Shown in pieces: positions 1 through 7,157 of a DNA stretch of 51,302 nucleotides. Below the pieces are notes generated by a model that was not told where the DNA came from, did no database searches, and saw nothing but the letters and a program-made list of their open reading frames with translations. Origin of the DNA: an uncultured Acetatifactor sp. (lineage in GTDB: Bacteria > Bacillota > Clostridia > Lachnospirales > Lachnospiraceae); the NCBI GenBank assembly GCA_910584435.1, contig CAJUAP010000006.1, positions 15,733 through 67,034 of the forward strand, written 5' to 3'. Numbering within the stretch: the stretch's first letter is position 1; every line of letters starts with the position of its first letter. A program made the position numbers and the translations under genes.

Positions 1-90
1 GATGCAGAAAATGAGGGAAAAAGCAGCTCGGATGCAGAAAATGAGGGAAAAAGCAGCTCAGATGCAGTAAGAGAGGGAAGCAGCAGTGAC
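1..90 (+). repeat. 30-bp in-frame tandem repeat inside the Hsp70 gene
   Basis: Two copies of a 30-bp unit (1-30, 31-60), identical except for the last base, are followed by a diverged third copy at 61-90. Each unit encodes DAENEGKSSS, so copy number can change without a frameshift. The array may continue left of the window. Confidence 0.9.
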
Positions 91-1251
91 GACACGAATG
101 GTTCAGAGACAGACAGTTTTAATACAGATCATTCAACCTCCGGCAATGCTGATACGGTTAATTTGGAGGCTGGAAATTCCGGGGCTGATTTAGAAAAAAG
201 TAAACGCAGGATGAATTTGGGAGCAGACGAATTTAAGGCAGATGGGTTGACGGCAGATAGTAAGGTGCCGGTCATCCGTCTGGTTCTGGATGAAACCTGT
301 GAATTGTCTCTGGATAAAAATCTCCTGCGTCAGATTTGCCAGCCCTATTTGAACCGTATGAAAGCAGTGATTGCCCGTGCCATAAGGGACAGCAATTTGT
401 CACCGGAGGGATTGGATGAAATTATATTGGTGGGCGGTTCGGCGCGGCTGGCGGTGCTGGGGGATTTCCTGGAAGAGCTTATGGGAAAGCGGCCTGCATT
501 GGCGGATCATCCTGAGAATATGGTGGCGGAGGGAACCGGAATCTGTGCCGGAATCAAGAGCCGACGGGAGGAACTCCGCGATATGGTTATGACAGATGTA
601 TGTCCGTTTTCACTGGGGATTGCTGTGTGCAATGATGCCAGGGATCAGAATCCTCACATGGCCACTATGATTGCACGCAGCAGTATGTTACCTGTAAGCC
701 GGAAGGAGACTTTTTATACACTTTCTGATTTTCAGACATCCATCAGGCTGGCAATTTATCAGGGAGAAGAATATTATGCGGCGGAAAATCGAAAGCTTGG
801 GGAGATGATGATGCGGGTGCCTGCGGATGCTGCAGGAGAACAGTTTGTGGATGTGGCTTTTGCCTATGATATCAATGGGATATTACATGTGGAGGCGAGA
901 GCCAGCGGCGGAGATTATCGGGAGACAGTGATTGTGAATCCCAAACTGCAGCTTGGGGAAGATGAGCTTCAGAAAAAGGTGGAGGAGCTGAAACATCTGC
1001 CTTACGCAGCAGAAGGAAATCAGGAGGATTTCCTGTATATAGCTAAGGTGGAGAGAATATATGCGGAATTGACCGGTGCAAGGCGAGAGCAGGCAGCCTG
1101 GCTTCTGGATGTATATCGGCAGGTGCTTCGTCAGGGCAATTTGATTGAGCGCGAGAAAATGCGGAATTACGCCCATGGACAGATTGAAGCATGGGAAGCT
1201 TTGCTGAGTGCGGAGCCATGGCAAGGGGAAATGCTGGGTGAGGATGCGTAA
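1..1251 (+). CDS. Hsp70-family (DnaK-like) chaperone, C-terminal part, 5' end outside window
   Basis: The reading frame is open from base 1, so the gene is cut by the window edge; a TTG at 163 is not the real start. The visible protein begins with a Ser/Asp/Glu-rich stretch containing DAENEGKSSS twice and a diverged third copy. It then resumes Hsp70 nucleotide-binding-domain sequence with the phosphate-binding motif ILVGGSARLAVL, followed by DVCPFSLGIAV, which matches the DnaK linker/substrate-domain entry (DVTPLSLGIE). The substrate-binding beta domain follows (YQGEEYYAAENRKLGE; DINGILHVEA) and a short helical tail. Hsp70s are ATP-driven cytosolic chaperones that work with J-domain partners. 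A J-domain protein lies two genes downstream, suggesting a dedicated pair. It is not the housekeeping DnaK: the substrate domain is divergent and no grpE or dnaJ is adjacent. The repeat insert lies upstream of the VGGS motif, thus within nucleotide-binding lobe II. Confidence 0.85.
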   Translation, partial: DAENEGKSSSDAENEGKSSSDAVREGSSSDDTNGSETDSFNTDHSTSGNADTVNLEAGNSGADLEKSKRRMNLGADEFKADGLTADSKVPVIRLVLDETCELSLDKNLLRQICQPYLNRMKAVIARAIRDSNLSPEGLDEIILVGGSARLAVLGDFLEELMGKRPALADHPENMVAEGTGICAGIKSRREELRDMVMTDVCPFSLGIAVCNDARDQNPHMATMIARSSMLPVSRKETFYTLSDFQTSIRLAIYQGEEYYAAENRKLGEMMMRVPADAAGEQFVDVAFAYDINGILHVEARASGGDYRETVIVNPKLQLGEDELQKKVEELKHLPYAAEGNQEDFLYIAKVERIYAELTGARREQAAWLLDVYRQVLRQGNLIEREKMRNYAHGQIEAWEALLSAEPWQGEMLGEDA

Positions 1252-1270
1252 TTGGAATGGAGAATAGAAG

Positions 1271-1597
1271 ATGAAAAAATTTGATGAAAGCTATCAACTG
1301 TTGAGCAGTATGTATCGAGACGGATATTTCCCTGATTTCCTGGTAGATAAGGTAAGGGCATTGATTGAGAATGTTGTTGGTTTTTTGGAGAACGGGGCGA
1401 GGGATTTGGTAAAGATACAGAATAAATTTGATGAAATGACAGTGGCGATTAATGCACTGGAGGAAGAATTTGAAGCCAATGATAGTGAATTGGAAACAGT
1501 CGCAAGGGATAGCATTGGTGAAACTGTGGCATATATTTTGAAATGGTTTGATATTGACATTGATGTGGAGGAGGCCATAAGAGAACGTGACTGGTAA
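1271..1597 (+). CDS. DUF5713-like small acidic protein
   Basis: A 108-residue acidic, helical protein begins 19 bases after the Hsp70 stop, behind a GGAG-type ribosome binding site, so the two genes are probably co-transcribed. Motifs such as MYRDGYFPDFLVDKV near the N-terminus and LEEEFEANDSELETVARDSI near residues 65-85 match my memory of DUF5713 proteins, a small family of unknown function. I see no catalytic motif, signal peptide or membrane segment. Its position between a chaperone and its presumed J-protein partner, with an Imm51-like gene further down, fits an accessory or immunity-type role, but that is inference. The family name is moderately sure; the function is unknown. Confidence 0.65.
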   Translation: MKKFDESYQLLSSMYRDGYFPDFLVDKVRALIENVVGFLENGARDLVKIQNKFDEMTVAINALEEEFEANDSELETVARDSIGETVAYILKWFDIDIDVEEAIRERDW

Positions 1598-1727
1598 CAG
1601 CAAATGATGCAGATATGAAGTCGGAATGCGGCAGATGTGGAAACGCAGAATAAAAAGCAAAGCAGGACAAAAAGTAAAATGGAATAAAAGTTTATTACTG
1701 AATGAATGCAGGGAAGGAATTTGAAGG

Positions 1728-4700
1728 ATGGATATATGGGAGATATTGCAGGTGGAAGAGACTTGCGACAAAAGCGTTATCCGGAAAGCTTATGCAGAGA
1801 GAGCAAAGGAATATAATCCGGAAGAACATCCGGAGGAATTCCTCAGGATAAGGGAGGCATACGAGAAGGCGCTTGCCCATGCAAGAGGGGCGGGTACCGG
1901 GGAGGGAATGGAAAAGGCAGTAATGTGGCAGTCCGATAATTTGCAGTCTGATAAAGGCCGGAATATGTCGAAGCAGGAGGATAAGAGCCGGGAGGACACA
2001 AGCCGGAAATCAAAAGTATTCGCAGCGGGATTTCATTGGGATTTTACGGAAGAGAATCCGTTTCGGAATGGTGAGGGGATTGAGCGGTTTCGGGAGCTTT
2101 ATACCGGAAAACACAGAAAAGATTCGGCGGCCTGGGTGGATTATTTTCTGTCCGATGTATTCCTGGAAGGGTATCGGGAAAAGGATTTTGCGGAGCTGAT
2201 GCTGGAGGTCGTGAGAGAGAATGCAGCGCAGTATCCGCCGAATAAGGAATTCCTGACAGCGCTTTATGCTGCATATGGCATAAGTGCACATAAGACAGCT
2301 GCAGATGACGGTCAAATTGGCATGGTGCTGCAGATGAATGACAGTACGGCACACTTTTCCGGAATAGAATATATTGGGGAGATTGCCGGATTAGGTTCTG
2401 CCATTACACGCCTGAAGGGAAACGAACCTGCCATGGCAGCAGGTTTTCGGGACTATCGGGAACTTCTGGCTCTTGCCAGGAAGGATGTATGGGATGCAGA
2501 TGCTTTGATTGCCCTGGGTAAGGTGATTGATCGGTACAGGCTTAGTAATATTTCTGACCGCCCCATGTGGAATGCCGACCAATATGAACTTATGCAGCGG
2601 CACCCGAAATCGTTAAAGCTGATGACTTATTTTTTTAAGAATGCGCAGAAAGCGGCAGACAGCCGGGCAGCAGTGTATTCACGGGAAACGGAAAATAAGC
2701 AGAAAACGGCTGAAACTCAGGTGATTGTCCGCGATGAGCTCCCGGCGGAGGTATATCGTATCCTTTGGAGTCATCTGGGCCTGGAAAATGCCACCCATGG
2801 AAGGGAAAAGCTTTTGTATGGAGGACTTCGCGAAGCGGTTTTGGATCATGTACCCGGTGTGATGGAACAGCCCAAGGTGGATTACAATAAGCTTAACCAG
2901 GAAGTTTTCTATCATTATTACAGAGGGACAATCACTCATTTCAAAAATGAAGGGCGGAATCCTGAAGAGAGGGAGGAACTGGATCAATTCCTGCGCCGGG
3001 AGGATGTACAGATTGCTTTGCGGGATGAAGGCTATGTGGATAAGCAGATATCACATTATTGGATAAGCAGGAACAGCGGCAGTTATCTGCTGGATCAGCT
3101 GGAAAGCTTTTATTCCTTTCATAGAGAGATACCTCTTGCAGAATATGTTCTGGATAAAATTAAGTCAGCCAGGGATTACAAACGGATTGATACTGCTTTG
3201 GCGGAAGATGCACAGCTGCAGCCTCTGGAAGGGGGATTTGATATCAGGAAGAGAGCTTGTCTGCGGTATTACCTTCATACGGCATTTCGTCTGGCCAGCG
3301 GCGTTAATCAGATTGTGTTAGGGAATTATCTTCAGGAAAGGATGCCTTATGCGCAAGAGTGGAACAGTCGCATTGCGGAAGCGGCGGCCGGGGAACCGGA
3401 AAGTGGGCGTCTGTTGGAAATTCGTGTCGGCGAAGGAGGGAAGGATGTTCTTAGCATTATGTTTCATCCCCGGTATTTGGAATATTATTGGAATGGCAGT
3501 GTGATAGTTCCGCGGTTTCCGGGGAAGGCGCTGGCGGAGGTGGAAGATGATACTCATTTCTGGCTGCTGGCCTCTGTGGCGGCAGCGCCGTATGAAGAAT
3601 ATCCCCGCATCTATCAGGAGCTGGCAGAGAGGCTGGCCAGGCTTCCTGTGTGGGAGGGGGATATTCCCATGATTGCGGATTGTATTGCGGCCGGCATCTG
3701 TTATTTTGAAGAGAACCATGCACTGTGCTGCACATTGCATGCAGAGAAAAAGGAGCAATTGTTCGGCTGTGATATTTATGAAGACGGCAAGCTGATGTTA
3801 TATGAGGAAACCAAAGACAGGAAGATTATCATATGCCGGGATGATAATATGCCGGATCTGGAAACAGCATTGAAAATGGGCAGGCGCATGCTCCGGGAAC
3901 AGGCGGCAAAGTGGAATGCGAGTGTGCATCTGGCCTTGCTGCCGGAGCAGGTATTGGTGCGGAATAAGTGGGATATAGCCAGGACTCTGGCAGGAGAAGA
4001 TGTGACGGAGGAAGTAATATTTGATATTCTTCAGGATTATTTTAAGGGGAAGGTGAAGCGTTTGGAGCTGGATTTCGGCGGACGTGCCCTGGTTTTCCTG
4101 AAGGATGGGGAGATGAACCGATATGCCTGCTTTTATTTTGAGCATCAGCATCGGCGCTGGTTCCGGCTGGTGGGAATGCCGGAGGTCTATGAAGTGGTTG
4201 AAGAAAAAGATGTGAAATATGAGCCTTTCGGACTTGGAATGCTGCCGAATTATGTGATACATCCTACTACGAAGTATATGGAAAGCCTGTTGGAAAGGGT
4301 ATTTGACCAGGTTGCCTGTGAAGAGCCTAAGCCGGAATTTCTGATGTGGAGTTCCCAGGTTTATTTTACGGCGGAATCACAGCAGTACCATCTGGCGCAG
4401 CGTTTATTCGGCGCATATCCTCCGGAGCAGGCATGCAACCGTCTGCAGGAGCAGTTCTATATTCCGGTGCTGCCGATGGCAGTGTCATATATTGACGAGA
4501 ATGGCGAACAGAGCAGAGAGATAAGCAAAGCCAGGGACAAAGGAATGGTGTGGGATATCCTGGCAGGATACATGGCAGGACGGCTGGACAGGCTGGTGCT
4601 GGAGTGGGAGTATTCGATACAATATGGACCGCAGACAACGGATGTGCGGCATCGCTGTATTGTTCTGGTACAGGACCGGGGGAAGCATCAGATGATTTTT

Positions 4701-4952
4701 GCAGATGATTCCCAGAGTGGGGTATCATATCTTGTGGCAGATGTGGGTGAGTATCTGAATGCGAAGGGTAAGAAATACCGCAAGGCGGAGTTTGGAGGCA
4801 GGATGGTTCCGGGCTATCTGGTACATACGGATATGCGCAGAATACGGGACTATCTGGATCTTCTGCTTTCTCAGATAGAGAATCCGGTTATGATACTGGG
4901 ACAGTTCGGTGAATTTTCTTATGTCAGCCGGGAGGAAGGGGAAATGTTATAA
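1728..4952 (+). CDS. Giant J-domain protein with degenerate HPD motif
   Basis: This 1,074-residue protein opens with a J-domain-like helical hairpin (residues 1-50: MDIWEILQVEE, IRKAYAERAKEY, FLRIREAYEKAL). The HPD tripeptide that J-domains use to stimulate Hsp70 ATPase is replaced by Asn30-Pro31-Glu32. The remaining ~1,000 residues carry no domain I can name, signal peptide or membrane segment, so it should be cytosolic. The C-terminal third holds a duplicated module: residues ~765-862 and ~942-1055 share an opening (FDILQDYFKGKVKRLEL / WDILAGYMAGRLDRLVL) and an ending (LPNYVIHPTTKYMESLLE / VPGYLVHTDMRRIRDYLD). It lies in one transcriptional direction with the Hsp70 gene, so it is the obvious candidate partner of that chaperone. 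The start is the ATG at 1728 after GAAGGATGG. The J-domain call is firm at fold level; whether it still activates an Hsp70 is open. Confidence 0.8.
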   Translation: MDIWEILQVEETCDKSVIRKAYAERAKEYNPEEHPEEFLRIREAYEKALAHARGAGTGEGMEKAVMWQSDNLQSDKGRNMSKQEDKSREDTSRKSKVFAAGFHWDFTEENPFRNGEGIERFRELYTGKHRKDSAAWVDYFLSDVFLEGYREKDFAELMLEVVRENAAQYPPNKEFLTALYAAYGISAHKTAADDGQIGMVLQMNDSTAHFSGIEYIGEIAGLGSAITRLKGNEPAMAAGFRDYRELLALARKDVWDADALIALGKVIDRYRLSNISDRPMWNADQYELMQRHPKSLKLMTYFFKNAQKAADSRAAVYSRETENKQKTAETQVIVRDELPAEVYRILWSHLGLENATHGREKLLYGGLREAVLDHVPGVMEQPKVDYNKLNQEVFYHYYRGTITHFKNEGRNPEEREELDQFLRREDVQIALRDEGYVDKQISHYWISRNSGSYLLDQLESFYSFHREIPLAEYVLDKIKSARDYKRIDTALAEDAQLQPLEGGFDIRKRACLRYYLHTAFRLASGVNQIVLGNYLQERMPYAQEWNSRIAEAAAGEPESGRLLEIRVGEGGKDVLSIMFHPRYLEYYWNGSVIVPRFPGKALAEVEDDTHFWLLASVAAAPYEEYPRIYQELAERLARLPVWEGDIPMIADCIAAGICYFEENHALCCTLHAEKKEQLFGCDIYEDGKLMLYEETKDRKIIICRDDNMPDLETALKMGRRMLREQAAKWNASVHLALLPEQVLVRNKWDIARTLAGEDVTEEVIFDILQDYFKGKVKRLELDFGGRALVFLKDGEMNRYACFYFEHQHRRWFRLVGMPEVYEVVEEKDVKYEPFGLGMLPNYVIHPTTKYMESLLERVFDQVACEEPKPEFLMWSSQVYFTAESQQYHLAQRLFGAYPPEQACNRLQEQFYIPVLPMAVSYIDENGEQSREISKARDKGMVWDILAGYMAGRLDRLVLEWEYSIQYGPQTTDVRHRCIVLVQDRGKHQMIFADDSQSGVSYLVADVGEYLNAKGKKYRKAEFGGRMVPGYLVHTDMRRIRDYLDLLLSQIENPVMILGQFGEFSYVSREEGEML

Positions 4953-5044
4953 TAAAGCTGCCGGTGATTGGAATGAACTTCCGTCAGGAAATTTCAGGAA
5001 CAATTTTTACAGCAGATATGGAACATAAAAAGGAGGATACTTAA

Positions 5045-5743
5045 ATGTCAGAATTATGCATCATTCCACTTATTTACAAAGAAGGCGTGTACGGTGTTGC
5101 TGATTTTAGCGGGGACATCGATGATGACAATGCCATTTGTTTTGACTATGACACACAATATCAAATTCTTACTTACGACATTCCGGTAGAAGGACGTGAG
5201 ATGAATCGGTACAGCGTTCCGGAGGATGAGCTCATCCGGACGCTGCATGCCGTCTATGACGGGGATGGAAACCTTCAGAATATCACCGCCGTGCTGAACG
5301 GCCGCGAAACACTTCTGTACATCCGCTATGAGGACGATGAGCATGCCAGACGGGAAATCCGGGACTTTGCCGTCCGAAATGCAGACGCCATAGTGGAACA
5401 AATCCGGCAGTGCACAGATGTTGTGGCCAGGCTGTTCATTGAGTATTACTCTGACTCGGAGTACATGGATTACCATGCAAAGATTGGCACCGCAGCACAG
5501 AGGGAAATGTTAAGACAGAAATACCGTGATGAGGATTCTTGTGATAATGCCGGCAATTACCCGGCTGAAAACATAGAGGGAGATAACAGTATGCTGATAA
5601 CGATGGTGCGCTGTGCGGAAGGTTATCCGCCGGAGACTTTTCAGTATGCGGTGGAAATCATGTCAAAACATATCGAAGAACATGCATTGGCGGCGCTGAA
5701 CAAGACGGAGGATTTTAAGTTTATCTGTGCGGAATATGACTGA
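5045..5743 (+). CDS. Hypothetical protein, possible DUF6985-like
   Basis: A 232-residue acidic protein starts with ATG nine bases after AAAAGGAGG, an excellent ribosome binding site. The N-terminal ~80 residues look beta-rich (VYGVADFSGDI, ICFDYDTQYQILTYDI) and the centre is helical (HARREIRDFAVRNADAIVEQ); no catalytic residues stand out. The start resembles small domains found in immunity-type neighbourhoods, but I cannot assign a family with confidence. It follows the giant J-protein gene by 92 bases in the same direction and precedes an Imm51-like gene, so it may belong to the same accessory cluster. Base composition shifts slightly toward more C-ending codons (ATC, CGG, TAC) than in the flanking genes. 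Confidence 0.55.
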   Translation: MSELCIIPLIYKEGVYGVADFSGDIDDDNAICFDYDTQYQILTYDIPVEGREMNRYSVPEDELIRTLHAVYDGDGNLQNITAVLNGRETLLYIRYEDDEHARREIRDFAVRNADAIVEQIRQCTDVVARLFIEYYSDSEYMDYHAKIGTAAQREMLRQKYRDEDSCDNAGNYPAENIEGDNSMLITMVRCAEGYPPETFQYAVEIMSKHIEEHALAALNKTEDFKFICAEYD

Positions 5744-5793
5744 GAAAAGGCAGAAAAAACAAAAATGAGAGCAGACGGATTTGTAAATATACA

Positions 5794-5822
5794 TTGTAAA
5801 TGGCAGACAAATCATTTATAAT
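5794..5822 (+). promoter_or_regulatory. Putative sigma-A promoter for the Imm51-like gene
   Basis: TTGTAA and TATAAT are separated by exactly 17 bases. The predicted transcript starts about 140 bases before the next gene. Two short direct repeats containing ATATCAT and GAAAAGG follow at about 5827-5858. Confidence 0.5.
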
Positions 5823-5970
5823 CAAGTATATCATATGAAAAGGTATATCATGAAAAGGTGAATTAACTCAAAGATATGCCAATGGAGAGGTGCAGCAAAT
5901 GAAAAGCGCATCAATTCAAAGGTGTACCAATGGACTGGTACCTCAATCGGAATTTGGAAGGAGGATGAGG

Positions 5971-6327
5971 ATGGAAATAACAGAACAATTTAAAAATGAA
6001 ATTGCCCCTTTTTGCTGGGTGGAACAAAGTAACGGCGCTTCTGTCTGCCTGACTATGGACAAAGGGTATCTGCAGGAAGTGTTTGACGCTCGTGCAGAAG
6101 AAGGTTTTATAGGCAATGGCTATGACTGGGGCAGTTTAGCGCAGGTATTCCTGGAGGAAAAGTGTCCGGAGTTACAGGAGAAGATTGGCTTTGATCCGGA
6201 GGCAGATATGTTCTGCGCTTATGCAGAGGATAAAGATGCCTTGGCTGATTTTATCCTGAAGTTTAAAAGGGTTTGTGAAGATAACAATGAAATTTCCGAC
6301 TTGTTCAGCCGCGCCGAGTTAGATTGA
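5971..6327 (+). CDS. Imm51-family immunity-like protein
   Basis: A 118-residue acidic protein. I chose the ATG at 5971 because GGAAGGAGG lies just upstream; the frame is open 27 codons further but without a comparable ribosome binding site. The stretch EEGFIGNGYDWGSLAQVFL with CPELQEKIGFDPEADMFCAY and the ending DLFSRAELD matches my recollection of the Imm51 family, small proteins thought to neutralise polymorphic toxins made by the same or neighbouring cells. No toxin gene is adjacent, so it would be an orphan immunity gene or have another role. It is cytosolic (no signal or membrane segment). A separate promoter lies upstream, so it may be expressed independently of the chaperone genes. Confidence 0.7.
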   Translation: MEITEQFKNEIAPFCWVEQSNGASVCLTMDKGYLQEVFDARAEEGFIGNGYDWGSLAQVFLEEKCPELQEKIGFDPEADMFCAYAEDKDALADFILKFKRVCEDNNEISDLFSRAELD

Positions 6328-6415
6328 ATGCAGCAGTTCAGGCAGTTCAAACAGTTAAGACAGGCTGTTGAATGGCTGCAGTTGTTACAAAATGAGCAAA
6401 TGGAGGTATTGCCGT

Positions 6416-7054
6416 ATGAAGATTTTATCAGTAACAGACCCGGCTTTTAAAAAGTATGGCAGGGTGATTACAAATGTGGATTTTACCGGATTGGTGGAAG
6501 CATTGGGGAAAACGCCGGTGCCGGAAGGGGTGGTGTATGAACCCAGTGTAAAGGAGCTGGAGGCGCTGCCTGTAAAGCAGGAAGTGGAGCATGTGACCTA
6601 TGGGGAGCTGCCGGTTCAGATTGGATACTGCAACGGACATAATGTGATGTTAAATGCGCTGGAATATCACAGGAGTTCCGAGGTCAATGTCGCTGCCACG
6701 GATGCGGTGCTGATGCTGGGGATGCAGCAGGATGTGGAAGAGGATTTCACATATGATACTTCCAGGGTGGAGGCATTTCTGATTCCGGCGGGAACGGCGG
6801 TGGAGGTGTACGCAACAACCCTGCATTATGCGCCCTGCGGTGTGGACGGAAAAGGATTCCAGGTGGCTGTCATTCTTCCCAGGGGGACGAATTATCCTTT
6901 GAACACGGCCCATGAGAAGGTTGCGGGGGGAAGTGCGCCTAATGAGGATGCGCTTATCACGGCCGCTAACAAATGGCTGATTGGACACGCCGAAGGCGGA
7001 TTGGACGAGGGAACTTTCCTGGGATTAAAGGGGGAAAATCTGAAACTGCAGTAG
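6416..7054 (+). CDS. DUF4867-like cupin-type protein
   Basis: A 212-residue protein. The ATG at 6416 follows TGGAGGT with good spacing; the frame is open 16 codons further up. The sequence has the beta-strand/glycine pattern of a cupin barrel (EVNVAATDAVLMLG, EAFLIPAGTAVEVYATTLHYAPC, GFQVAVILPRGTNYPL), with a His in TLHYAPC as a possible metal ligand. I recall this as DUF4867, a family often found with sugar-metabolism genes; the reaction is unknown to me. No sugar genes flank it here. It is cytosolic. The family name is moderately sure; function is not assigned. Confidence 0.65.
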   Translation: MKILSVTDPAFKKYGRVITNVDFTGLVEALGKTPVPEGVVYEPSVKELEALPVKQEVEHVTYGELPVQIGYCNGHNVMLNALEYHRSSEVNVAATDAVLMLGMQQDVEEDFTYDTSRVEAFLIPAGTAVEVYATTLHYAPCGVDGKGFQVAVILPRGTNYPLNTAHEKVAGGSAPNEDALITAANKWLIGHAEGGLDEGTFLGLKGENLKLQ

Positions 7055-7157
7055 ACTGCGGCTGAAGAAGCGGTTATGCTGCTGTTCACTCGCCTCCACC
7101 GCAACGCGGTTATTTCGGCAGGTTCCGGGGGCTTAACAGCACTGAGAGAGGGGCGCT

